From: Streptomyces sp. YIM 121038
GTDB lineage: Bacteria; Actinomycetota; Actinomycetes; Streptomycetales; Streptomycetaceae
Direction of reading: 5' to 3'
Assembly (NCBI RefSeq): GCF_006088715.1
Contig: NZ_CP030771.1
Span: forward strand, 1,922,001-1,986,000
Length of the DNA stretch: 64,000 nucleotides
This document shows, piece after piece, positions 54,008 to 64,000 of the stretch. The translations under genes were made by a program, and so were the position numbers. How positions within the stretch are numbered: the first letter of the stretch is position 1; the number at the start of each line of letters is the position of its first letter. The notes beneath the pieces are model-generated. The model saw only the letters and a list, made by a program, of their open reading frames with translations, was not told the origin of the DNA and did not search any database.

Positions 54008-55216
54008 TCAGAGACCGGCGGCCGTCCGCAGCGCGTCCACGCGGTCCGTCTTCTCCCAGGTGAACTCCGGCAGCGAGCGGCCGAAGTGGCCGTACGCGGC
54101 GGTCTGGGAGTAGATCGGGCGGAGCAGGTCGAGGTCGCGGATGATCGCGGCCGGGCGGAGGTCGAAGACCTCGCTGATGGCCTGCTCGATCTTGTCCGTG
54201 TCGATCGTGTTGGTGCCGAAGGTCTCGACGAACAGACCGACCGGCTCGGCCTTGCCGATGGCGTAGGCGACCTGAACCTCGCAGCGCGAGGCGAGGCCCG
54301 CGGCCACGACGTTCTTGGCGACCCAGCGCATCGCGTACGCCGCCGAGCGGTCCACCTTGGACGGGTCCTTGCCGGAGAAGGCGCCGCCGCCGTGGCGGGA
54401 CATGCCGCCGTAGGTGTCGATGATGATCTTGCGGCCGGTCAGGCCCGCGTCACCCATCGGGCCGCCGATCTCGAAGCGGCCGGTGGGGTTGACCAGGAGG
54501 CGGTAGCCCTCGGTCTCCAGCTTGATGCCGTCGTCGACCAGGGCCTTGAGCTCCGGCTCGACGACGAACTCGCGGATGTCGGGGGCGAGGAGCGACTCCA
54601 GGTCGATGTCCGACGCGTGCTGCGAGGAGACGACGACCGTGTCGAGGCGGACGGCCTTGTCGCCGTCGTACTCGATGGTGACCTGGGTCTTTCCGTCGGG
54701 ACGCAGGTAGGGGATGGTGCCGTTCTTGCGGACCTCGGAGAGGCGGCGCGAGAGGCGGTGCGCGAGGTGGATCGGGAGCGGCATCAGCTCCGGGGTCTCG
54801 TCGCAGGCGTAGCCGAACATCAGGCCCTGGTCACCGGCGCCCTGGCGGTCGAGCTCGTCCTCGTCGCCCTCGACGCGGCTCTCGTACGCCGTGTCGACGC
54901 CCTGCGCGATGTCCGGGGACTGCGCGCCGATGGACACCGAGACGCCGCAGGAGGCGCCGTCGAAGCCCTTCTTCGAGGAGTCGTATCCGATCTCGAGGAT
55001 CTTCTCGCGCACCAGCTGCGCGATCGGCGCGTACGCCTTGGTCGTGACCTCACCGGCGACGTGCACGAGGCCGGTGGTGATGAGCGTTTCGACGGCGACC
55101 CGGGACGTCGGGTCCTCACGCAGAAGCGCGTCGAGAATGGTGTCGCTGATCTGGTCAGCGATCTTGTCGGGGTGACCCTCGGTCACGGACTCCGAGGTGA
55201 AGAGACGGCGGGACAC
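54008..55216 (-). CDS. metK: S-adenosylmethionine synthetase
   Basis: MetK makes S-adenosylmethionine from ATP and methionine. The 402-residue tetrameric enzyme shows [14 protein letters not shown] (His15, Asp17), the ATP-binding [12 protein letters not shown] and the P-loop-like [16 protein letters not shown]. It is full length and ends with [22 protein letters not shown] supply also affects antibiotic production in Streptomyces by reported experience. It has its own terminator and a 300-bp leader in front. Confidence 0.98.
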   Translation of the reverse strand: MSRRLFTSESVTEGHPDKIADQISDTILDALLREDPTSRVAVETLITTGLVHVAGEVTTKAYAPIAQLVREKILEIGYDSSKKGFDGASCGVSVSIGAQSPDIAQGVDTAYESRVEGDEDELDRQGAGDQGLMFGYACDETPELMPLPIHLAHRLSRRLSEVRKNGTIPYLRPDGKTQVTIEYDGDKAVRLDTVVVSSQHASDIDLESLLAPDIREFVVEPELKALVDDGIKLETEGYRLLVNPTGRFEIGGPMGDAGLTGRKIIIDTYGGMSRHGGGAFSGKDPSKVDRSAAYAMRWVAKNVVAAGLASRCEVQVAYAIGKAEPVGLFVETFGTNTIDTDKIEQAISEVFDLRPAAIIRDLDLLRPIYSQTAAYGHFGRSLPEFTWEKTDRVDALRTAAGL

Positions 55217-55525
55217 ATCGCTCCCTGTGGTTGCAGCGGCTGCTGGCTGATCATTGATGGACGGGCCGAGAGCTGCGCTCGACGACGTCCGAGACCAGTT
55301 TATCGGTCACACACGGCCGCATGGCCACCTCTCTCGTCAGAAGAGAGGCCTGTGACCTGCGGCACTGCATTGTGCGATACGACGATCGGTCTCCACCAGA
55401 GGGCTCAAGGCCCGCATTTGGCGGGTTTAGGGTGGGTTTAAAGAGCCCAGAGGGGCGAATGGTGCGCCGGAGGTTGAATCCGGCCATCGGCCCGGTCGCG
55501 ATCCGGACCGATGGGTTCAGTGGCG
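55217..55525 (-). promoter_or_regulatory. metK upstream region
   Basis: This gap of 309 bp lies between metK and coaBC on the same strand. A TAAACT -10-like hexamer (plus-strand complement 55297-55302) would start transcription about 74 nt before metK, but its -35 is poor. A 7-bp hairpin (CCTCTCT 55328-55334 with AGAGAGG 55342-55348) lies further upstream. I looked for SAM-I and SAM-IV riboswitch motifs and see none. It also contains an AT-rich run of GGGTTTA/GGGTTTAAA (about 55422-55442), unusual for this genome. Confidence 0.3.
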
Positions 55526-56734
55526 TTACGACCGGTCAAGGCGCGGAACGACCAGGTCCCACACCGTGTCGGCGAGATCGTCCTTGGGCCCGTAGGGCAC
55601 CGGCGTCTCGCTGCCGTCGGCGCCAAGGACCACGGCCTCGTTCCGCTCAGAGCCGAACGTCTTGCGCTCGCCGACTTCGTTCACTACGAGAAGGTCGCAG
55701 CCCTTGCGGGCGAGCTTGGCCCGGCCGTTGGCCAGCACGTTGTCCGTCTCGGCCGCGAAGCCCACGACGACCTGCCCGGGGCGCGGGCGGTCGCCCGCGA
55801 GCTCGGCGAGGATGTCCGGGTTGCGGACGAGGGCGAGCGGCGCCGGGTCCTCGCCGTCCTGCTTCTTGATCTTTCCGGCGGCGTAAGCGGCCGGGCGGAA
55901 GTCGGCGACGGCGGCGGCCATGACCACGGCGTCGGCGTCGGCCGCCGCCTTCAGGACGGCCTCGCGCAGCTGCACGGCGGTGCCCACGGGCACGAGGTCG
56001 ACGCCCGCCGGGTCCGGCAGCGCGGTGTTCGCCGCGACGAGCGTGACGCGGGCGCCGCGCGCGGCGGCGCTGCGGGCGAGGGCGTAGCCCTGCTTGCCGG
56101 AGGAGCGGTTGCCGAGGAAGCGCACCGGGTCGAGGGGCTCGCGGGTGCCGCCCGCGCTGACGACGACGTGCCGGCCCGCGAGGTCCTGGGCGGCCGTGCC
56201 GCGCGCGAGGACGCGGCGTACGACGTCGAAGAGCTCGGCGGGCTCGGGGAAGCGCCCCTTGCCGGTGTCGACGCCGGTGAGGCGGCCGACGGCCGGTTCC
56301 ACGACGAGCGCGCCGCGGCGGCGCAGCGTGGCGACGTTCTCCTGGGTGGCCGGGTGCTCCCACATCTCGGTGTGCATCGCGGGTGCGAAGACCACGGGGC
56401 AGCGGGCCGTGAGCAGCGTGTTCGTCAGGAGGTCGTCGGCGAGGCCGTGGGCGGCCTTGGCCAGCATGTCGGCCGTGGCGGGCGCCACGATCACCAGGTC
56501 GGCGTGTTGCCCGATGCGCACGTGCGGCACCTCGTGGACGTCGGACCAGACCTCCGTGGATACGGGGTGGCCGGACAGCGCCGACCAGGTCGCGGCGCCG
56601 ACGAAGTGCAGCGCGGACGCGGTGGGCACGACCCGTACGTCGTGGCCGGACTCGGTGAGCCTGCGCAGCAGCTCGCACGCCTTGTAGGCGGCGATTCCAC
56701 CGCTGACCCCCAGAACGACCTTCGGCTTGTCCAC
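55526..56734 (-). CDS. coaBC: Bifunctional phosphopantothenoylcysteine synthetase/decarboxylase
   Basis: CoaBC joins 4'-phosphopantothenate to cysteine (CTP-dependent, CoaB) and decarboxylates the product (FMN-dependent, CoaC) on the way to coenzyme A. The 402-residue protein starts at GTG 56734 behind GGGAGGCACG. The CoaC part (about 1-180) has VVLGVSGGIAAYKA, catalytic His71 in VPHVRIG and PAMHTEMW. The usual LACG loop reads GRLTGVDTGKGRFPEP, as I recall from other actinobacteria. The CoaB part (about 190-402) has VVSAGGTREPLDPVRFLGNRSSGKQG and MAAAVADFRPA. It lies 109 bp after rpoZ, across a terminator. Confidence 0.96.
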   Translation of the reverse strand: MDKPKVVLGVSGGIAAYKACELLRRLTESGHDVRVVPTASALHFVGAATWSALSGHPVSTEVWSDVHEVPHVRIGQHADLVIVAPATADMLAKAAHGLADDLLTNTLLTARCPVVFAPAMHTEMWEHPATQENVATLRRRGALVVEPAVGRLTGVDTGKGRFPEPAELFDVVRRVLARGTAAQDLAGRHVVVSAGGTREPLDPVRFLGNRSSGKQGYALARSAAARGARVTLVAANTALPDPAGVDLVPVGTAVQLREAVLKAAADADAVVMAAAVADFRPAAYAAGKIKKQDGEDPAPLALVRNPDILAELAGDRPRPGQVVVGFAAETDNVLANGRAKLARKGCDLLVVNEVGERKTFGSERNEAVVLGADGSETPVPYGPKDDLADTVWDLVVPRLDRS

Positions 56735-56791
56735 CGTGCCTCCCCGCACTCGGTTGCGCGGCCGCTGCCGCGCGCGTACGACTCCATGACA

Positions 56792-56830
56792 CACCACAGG
56801 CCCGGCAGGTGCTCTGCCGGGCCTGTGGTG
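56792..56830 (-). terminator. Very strong terminator after rpoZ
   Basis: A perfect 17-bp stem (56792-56808 with 56814-56830) with the loop GTGCT lies 14 bp past the rpoZ stop. It divides gmk-rpoZ from coaBC. Confidence 0.85.
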
Positions 56831-56843
56831 AACGTATGACTGC

Positions 56844-57116
56844 TTACTGCGCCGGGCCCTCGATGGCCTCGGACGTCAGCAGGCCGGCGTTGATCTCGCG
56901 GAGCGCGATCGACAGCGGCTTCTCGTGCACGTGGGTGTCCACGAGCGGGCCCACGTACTCGAGGAGGCCCTCACCGAGCTGCGAGTAGTACGCGTTGATC
57001 TGACGGGCGCGCTTGGCGGCGTAGATCACCAGGCTGTACTTCGAGTCGGTGGCCTCGAGCAGCTCATCAATCGGCGGGTTGATGATGCCCTCGGGCGCGG
57101 TGATGGAAGAGGACAC
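56844..57116 (-). CDS. rpoZ: RNA polymerase omega subunit
   Basis: Omega stabilises the beta' subunit during RNA polymerase assembly. The 90-residue protein starts at GTG 57116 behind GGAAGG. It has the conserved core [38 protein letters not shown], with the typical helix carrying YAAKRARQI, and an Asp/Glu/Pro-containing tail ([15 protein letters not shown]). gmk lies 26 bp upstream, so the two are likely co-transcribed. Confidence 0.96.
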   Translation of the reverse strand: MSSSITAPEGIINPPIDELLEATDSKYSLVIYAAKRARQINAYYSQLGEGLLEYVGPLVDTHVHEKPLSIALREINAGLLTSEAIEGPAQ

Positions 57117-57142
57117 TCTCTGCCTTCCGAAGGGGGTGAAGA

Positions 57143-57700
57143 TCAAACAACTTTCATCAAGGCTAGCAGCTCGCGCGCCACGTCCTCGACCGAGGTGTTG
57201 ACCAGGGTGGTGTCGAACTCGGGCTCCGCGGCCAGCTCCACGCGCGCGGCCCGGAGCCTGCGCTCGATGACCTCGGCCGCCTCGGTGCCGCGGCCGGTGA
57301 GGCGGCGGACCAGCTCGTCCCAGCTCGGCGGGGCGAGGAAGACCAGCTGGGCGTCGGTCATCGACTCCCGCACCTGCCGGGCGCCCTGGAGGTCGATCTC
57401 CAGGAGGACGGGCTCGCCCGCCTCCAGGCGGTCCATGACGGCCCGGCGGGGCGTGCCGTAGCGGTTGCCCGCGAACTCCGCCCACTCCAGGAGCTCACCA
57501 TTGGCGATCAGCTTGTCCATTTCCTCGTCCGAGACGAAGAAATAGTGCACACCATGGCGCTCGCCGGGGCGCGGCTTGCGGGTCGTCGCCGAGACCGAGA
57601 GCCAGACCTCGGGGTGTTCCTTGCGCATATGGGCGACGACCGTGCTCTTGCCGACCCCGGAGGGGCCGGAGAGCACGGTCAGCCGCGGACGTTCACTCAT
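57143..57700 (-). CDS. gmk: Guanylate kinase
   Basis: Gmk phosphorylates GMP to GDP. The 185-residue enzyme has Walker A GPSGVGKS (12-19), the GMP-binding segment [35 protein letters not shown] and the lid [16 protein letters not shown]. It lies 62 bp downstream of ihf and 26 bp upstream of rpoZ. It supplies GDP/GTP and so links to the stringent-response nucleotide pool. Confidence 0.97.
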   Translation of the reverse strand: MSERPRLTVLSGPSGVGKSTVVAHMRKEHPEVWLSVSATTRKPRPGERHGVHYFFVSDEEMDKLIANGELLEWAEFAGNRYGTPRRAVMDRLEAGEPVLLEIDLQGARQVRESMTDAQLVFLAPPSWDELVRRLTGRGTEAAEVIERRLRAARVELAAEPEFDTTLVNTSVEDVARELLALMKVV

Positions 57701-57762
57701 GCAGCGATTATCCAGGTTCTCAGAGGTGCCTGAGACCAGGTTCCCAGGACGGCGCGGGGCCG

Positions 57763-58086
57763 TCAGGCGCCGCTGCCGCCGAACTCGCGCTCCAGGGACG
57801 CGATCTGGTTGGAGCCAAGACCGCGCACTCGGCGGCTCTCGGAGATGCCGAGGCGCTCCATGATCTGCTTGGCGCGGACCTTGCCCACGCCCGGCAGGGA
57901 CTCCAGGAGGGCGGAGACCTTCATCTTGCCGATGACGTCATTCTCCTGGCCCTGCTTGATGACCTCATGCAGGGAGGCGCCGGAGTGCTTGAGTCGATTC
58001 TTGACCTCGGCCCGCTCCCGGCGAGCCGCGGCGGCCTTTTCGAGCGCGGCTGCGCGCTGTTCAGGGGTAAGGGGCGGAAGAGCCAC
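57763..58086 (-). CDS. ihf: Actinobacterial integration host factor (sIHF/mIHF)
   Basis: This is the 107-residue nucleoid-associated protein of actinobacteria, identical in length to sIHF as I recall it from S. coelicolor. It starts at GTG 58086 behind GAGGTGACG. After a helical N-terminus ([31 protein letters not shown]) comes the helix-two-turn-helix DNA-binding region [31 protein letters not shown]. sIHF binds DNA with little specificity, constrains supercoils and affects sporulation and antibiotic production. Two consecutive promoters can be seen in front of it. Confidence 0.96.
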   Translation of the reverse strand: MALPPLTPEQRAAALEKAAAARRERAEVKNRLKHSGASLHEVIKQGQENDVIGKMKVSALLESLPGVGKVRAKQIMERLGISESRRVRGLGSNQIASLEREFGGSGA

Positions 58087-58133
58087 GCCTACGTCACCTC
58101 GAAGATCGAACTGTCGGATACGGACCGGTGAGG

Positions 58134-58162
58134 AACCTAGTCGCCCCACACCAGGGGAGCAA
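58134..58162 (-). promoter_or_regulatory. Proximal ihf promoter
   Basis: On the minus strand a -35 TTGCTC (plus 58157-58162) and a -10 TAGGTT (plus 58134-58139) are separated by exactly 17 bp. Transcription would start near 58127, giving a leader of about 40 nt before the ihf GTG. Confidence 0.6.
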
Positions 58163-58195
58163 CGTGCAACGCGCTTGCCCGTTGGCTCTGGTCGG

Positions 58196-58224
58196 AGACT
58201 AGCGGCCATGGCCGCCTGAGTCAG
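58196..58224 (-). promoter_or_regulatory. Distal ihf promoter with a palindrome in its spacer
   Basis: On the minus strand a -35 CTGACT (plus 58219-58224) and a -10 TAGTCT (plus 58196-58201) are 17 bp apart. The spacer contains the perfect 14-bp palindrome GCGGCCATGGCCGC (58202-58215), which could be an operator. The rest of the gap to pyrF (58225-58450) shows no gene. Confidence 0.45.
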
Positions 58225-58450
58225 CGAGAACAAGCGAAAAGTCCAGGTCAGCCTCGCCCGAGCCGGGCATATCGGGCAATTCACCCCTGTTTTGGCCGGG
58301 TGTCGTGTAAGCAACGCGTTAGTTCGGCAGGCTGATGCCGTCGATGCAGGACGTCCGCGGAACGTCCACGGGGCCGAATGCGGAACACACACGTGGCCGA
58401 GGATCGACCCCGAAGCGAGGTCGCCCGCCGGGTCCGGGCCCCCCTGCGTC

Positions 58451-58483
58451 CGCCCCGGGACCGGACGATCCGGCCCCGGGGCG
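58451..58483 (-). terminator. Terminator hairpin after pyrF
   Basis: A 14-bp stem with one mismatch (58451-58464 with 58470-58483) and the loop ACGAT lies 27 bp past the pyrF stop. Confidence 0.7.
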
Positions 58484-58510
58484 TACACCTCGGGCGCGTG
58501 GCGGTGAGAG

Positions 58511-59353
58511 CTAGCCGCCGACCGCTTGGCGCACCTCGTCCGCGAAGCGCGCGGCGGCCTCCCGCAGCGCCCCGGCGTCGGGGCCCGCCTTCAGCACGCC
58601 GCGGCTCACGTTCGGCACGACGTTGCGCACGGCCGCGCCGAAGACGCGGGGCAGGTCCGCGGGCGTCGCCCCCTGCGCGCCGATGCCGGGGGCCAGGAGC
58701 GGCCCGTTGATGTCCAGGTCGAAGGAGGACAGGTCGCCGAGGGTGGCGCCGACCACCGCGCCGTAGGAGCCCATGGGCGCGGCGCCGGCGTTCTCGCGCG
58801 CGAGGTGGCCCAGCATGGTCGCTCCGACGGTGCGGCCGTCGGCGCGCTCGGCGCGCTGCACCTCCGCGCCCTCGGGGTTGGACGTCAGGGCGAGCACGAA
58901 GAGCCCCGAGCCGCTCTCCCCGGCGAGGTCCGCGGCGGGCCGCAGGGACTCGTACCCGAGGTACGGCGAGACCGTCAGGGCGTCCGAGAACAGCGGCGCG
59001 TCCGGGTGCAGGAAGGCCTCCGCGTACGCGGCCATGGTGGAGCCGATGTCGCCGCGCTTGGCGTCCATGACCACCAGGCCGCCGGCGGCGCGCAGCTCCG
59101 CCACGGCCCGCTCCAGGACGGCGACGCCGCGCGAGCCGAAGCGCTCGAAGAACGCCGCCTGCGGCTTGAAGACGGCGACCTGGTCGCCCAGGGCCTCCAC
59201 GACGGTGCGCGTGAAGGTCTCCAGGCCCTTGATGTCGTCGCCGAGGCCCCACGCCGCCAGGAGGGAGGCGTGCGGGTCGATGCCCACGCAGAGCGGGCCG
59301 CGGGTGTCCATGGCCCGGCGCAGGCGCGCGCCGAAGGGTTCCTGGGGGCTCAT
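58511..59353 (-). CDS. pyrF: Orotidine 5'-phosphate decarboxylase
   Basis: PyrF converts OMP to UMP, the last step of de novo pyrimidine synthesis. The 280-residue enzyme is of the longer PyrF subfamily. The catalytic Asp-Lys-Asp is in [13 protein letters not shown] (Asp97, Lys99, Asp102), and the phosphate site [16 protein letters not shown] is near the C-terminus. Its ATG overlaps the pyrD stop by 4 bp, so translation is coupled. Confidence 0.96.
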   Translation of the reverse strand: MSPQEPFGARLRRAMDTRGPLCVGIDPHASLLAAWGLGDDIKGLETFTRTVVEALGDQVAVFKPQAAFFERFGSRGVAVLERAVAELRAAGGLVVMDAKRGDIGSTMAAYAEAFLHPDAPLFSDALTVSPYLGYESLRPAADLAGESGSGLFVLALTSNPEGAEVQRAERADGRTVGATMLGHLARENAGAAPMGSYGAVVGATLGDLSSFDLDINGPLLAPGIGAQGATPADLPRVFGAAVRNVVPNVSRGVLKAGPDAGALREAAARFADEVRQAVGG

Positions 59354-60462
59354 GCGGCGGAGGCCTTTCGGGTGTCGGCGCCGATCGCTTCGGCGAGCGT
59401 GGCGTACGGGGAGGCGGCGAGCCGCGCGGCGAGGCCCTTGTGGATCCCGCGCGCCCAGAACGGGCCCTCGTAGATGAACGCGCTGTAGCCCTGCACCAGG
59501 GTCGCGCCCGCGAGGATGCGCTGCCAGGCGTCCTCGGCGTTCTCGACGCCGCCGACGCCCACCAGGGTGATCCGGTCGCCCACGCGCGCGTAGAGGCGGC
59601 GCAGGACCTCCAGGGAGCGTTCCTTCAGGGGCGCGCCGGACAGGCCGCCGGTCTCCTCCACGAGCTCCGGGTCGGAGACCAGGCCGAGGCCCTCGCGCGC
59701 GATGGTCGTGTTCGTGGCGATGATGCCGTCCAGGCCGAGCTCCACGGCGAGGTCGGCGACCGCGTCGACGTCCTCGTCGGCCAGGTCGGGCGCGATCTTG
59801 ACGAGCAGCGGGACGCGGCGGCCCTCGACGCTGCGGTCGGCGGCCTCGCGCACGGCGCTCAGCAGGGGCCGCAGCGACTCGGTGGCCTGGAGGTTGCGAA
59901 GGCCCGGCGTGTTCGGCGAGGACACGTTCACGACGAGGTAGTCGGCGTGGCGGGCCAGGCGCTCGGTGGACTTCACGTAGTCGGCGGCGGCCTCGGCCTC
60001 GGGCACGACCTTGGTCTTGCCGATGTTGACGCCGACGGTGGTCCGGAAGACCGGCGTGCGGGTCGCCAGGCGCTCGGCGACGGCCGCGGAGCCGTCGTTG
60101 TTGAAGCCCATGCGGTTGATCAGGGCGCGGTCCTCGACGAGGCGGAAGAGGCGCTTCTTGGGGTTGCCGGGCTGCGGCTCGCCGGTGACCGTGCCGATCT
60201 CGACGTGGTCGAAGCCGAGCATGGCCATGCCGTCGATCGCGACGGCGTTCTTGTCGAACCCGGCGGCGAGCCCGAAGGGGCCGTGCATGCGCAGGCCGAG
60301 GGCCTCGGTGCGCAGCTCCTTGTAGCGGGGGGCCAGGGCGGCGGCCACGAAGGTCCGCAGGACGGGGACGCGGGCCGCGAGGCGGATCCAGGCGAAGGCG
60401 AGGTGGTGGGCGCGCTCGGGGTCCATGCGCCGGAAGACGAGCCGGAAGAAGAATGCGTACAT
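59350..60462 (-). CDS. pyrD: Dihydroorotate dehydrogenase (quinone), class 2
   Basis: PyrD oxidises dihydroorotate to orotate and passes electrons to quinone. The 370-residue protein has the N-terminal amphipathic helices of membrane-associated class 2 enzymes ([23 protein letters not shown]). Its FMN barrel contains [44 protein letters not shown] with catalytic Ser182, and [14 protein letters not shown]. It overlaps pyrF by 4 bp and is 56 bp downstream of carB, with a long palindrome between. Confidence 0.97.
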   Translation of the reverse strand: MYAFFFRLVFRRMDPERAHHLAFAWIRLAARVPVLRTFVAAALAPRYKELRTEALGLRMHGPFGLAAGFDKNAVAIDGMAMLGFDHVEIGTVTGEPQPGNPKKRLFRLVEDRALINRMGFNNDGSAAVAERLATRTPVFRTTVGVNIGKTKVVPEAEAAADYVKSTERLARHADYLVVNVSSPNTPGLRNLQATESLRPLLSAVREAADRSVEGRRVPLLVKIAPDLADEDVDAVADLAVELGLDGIIATNTTIAREGLGLVSDPELVEETGGLSGAPLKERSLEVLRRLYARVGDRITLVGVGGVENAEDAWQRILAGATLVQGYSAFIYEGPFWARGIHKGLAARLAASPYATLAEAIGADTRKASAA

Positions 60463-60479
60463 GCTGGTGTCCTCATGAG

Positions 60480-60509
60480 GAGGGGGACACCGGATCCGGT
60501 GTCCCCCTC
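60480..60509 (-). terminator. 30-nt perfect palindrome between carB and pyrD
   Basis: A 15-bp half-site (60480-60494, reading GAGGGGGACACCGGA) is followed at once by its exact complement (60495-60509). It begins 9 bp after the carB stop and ends 17 bp before the pyrD start. It can act as a terminator or attenuator between the two genes. Confidence 0.7.
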
Positions 60510-60518
60510 GTGGGCTGT

Positions 60519-63819
<3,301 letters not shown>

Positions 63820-63827
<8 letters not shown>

Positions 63828-64000
63828 GCTGGCCCTCCATCAGGGAAACGAAGCGGTCGAAGAGGTACGCGGCGTCGTGCGGGCCCGCGGCCGCCTCAGG
63901 GTGGTACTGGACGCTGAACGCGGGCTGGTCGAGGAGCTGGAGCCCCTCCACCACCTGGTCGTTGAGGCACACGTGGGAGACCTCGGCGCGTCCGAAGGGG
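63820..64000 (-). CDS. carA: Carbamoyl-phosphate synthase small subunit, 3' end only
   Basis: The last 59 codons of carA are present; the gene continues past the window edge. The visible C-terminus of the glutamine amidotransferase domain includes [17 protein letters not shown] and [25 protein letters not shown], with the class I catalytic His and Glu in QYHPEA. The TAA stop (63820-63822) lies inside the start region of carB, as is usual for coupled carAB genes. Confidence 0.95.

Noticed and set aside
55251..55487. 78-codon minus-strand frame in the metK leader
   Set aside because: Weak start signal and no recognisable composition or signal; more likely untranslated leader.
55217..55525. SAM riboswitch in front of metK
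   Set aside because: The conserved core motifs of SAM-I and SAM-IV are not visible.

Overview
This window is high-GC chromosomal DNA from a Streptomyces or a very close relative. The evidence is extreme third-position GC, frequent GTG starts, purine-rich ribosome binding sites, U-tract-less GC hairpins between genes, an actinobacterial sIHF gene, a PriA without a Walker A loop, and a gene order (rpe, rsmB, fmt, priA, metK, coaBC, rpoZ, gmk, ihf, pyrF, pyrD, carB, carA) that I recall from the S. coelicolor core chromosome. It looks like native core and near-core DNA. I see no insertion sequence, prophage, integrase, CRISPR array, rRNA or convincing tRNA.

Layout. Bases 1-4.7 kb hold a truncated membrane protein, a small membrane protein, a secreted M1 metallopeptidase, a secreted C39-type cysteine peptidase and a leaderless uridine-kinase-like NTPase. 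From 5.2 to 10.4 kb lie a TPR/AAA+ ATPase of the EccA/CbbX type and a two-component system, with a 56-residue secreted peptide gene between kinase and regulator. From 10.5 to 13.1 kb are two translationally coupled CNNM/CorC membrane proteins. From 13.1 to 19.4 kb an FMN riboswitch leads a minus-strand operon ribD-ribE-ribM-ribBA-ribH followed by hisE, hisG and a PH-like membrane protein. From 19.5 to 28.9 kb is a polysaccharide and nucleobase section: a multidomain GH18 chitinase with a DasR-type promoter, a ROK regulator divergent from an MFS transporter, an alginate-lyase-family protein, an NCS2 permease and a GH6 protein.

From 29.0 to 36.4 kb come a DUF5995 protein, an LLM-class oxidoreductase and a probable amino-acid catabolic group: an L-lysine/arginine 2-monooxygenase-like flavoprotein, a nitrilase-family amidase, and an Lrp regulator with a cationic-type amino-acid permease. 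From 36.8 to 45.6 kb are guaB1 (probably a GMP reductase), an MFS exporter, a large LAL/LuxR regulator, a barnase-like RNase with its barstar inhibitor, a SorC regulator and rpe. From 45.8 to 64 kb are an MMPL transporter and then the housekeeping block: rsmB, fmt, priA, metK, coaBC, rpoZ, gmk, ihf, pyrF, pyrD, carB and the 3' end of carA.

How the genes work together. The rib operon makes FMN/FAD precursors, and RibM probably imports riboflavin under the same riboswitch. carA/carB, pyrD and pyrF supply de novo UMP. gmk and guaB1 act at the guanine-nucleotide node. metK, fmt and rsmB serve one-carbon and translation functions. The most interesting inferences are the DavB/DavA-like amide pathway beside an amino-acid permease and Lrp, the chitin-responsive promoter, the barnase/barstar pair, the small secreted peptide inside the two-component locus, and several unexplained repeats and palindromes in promoter regions.
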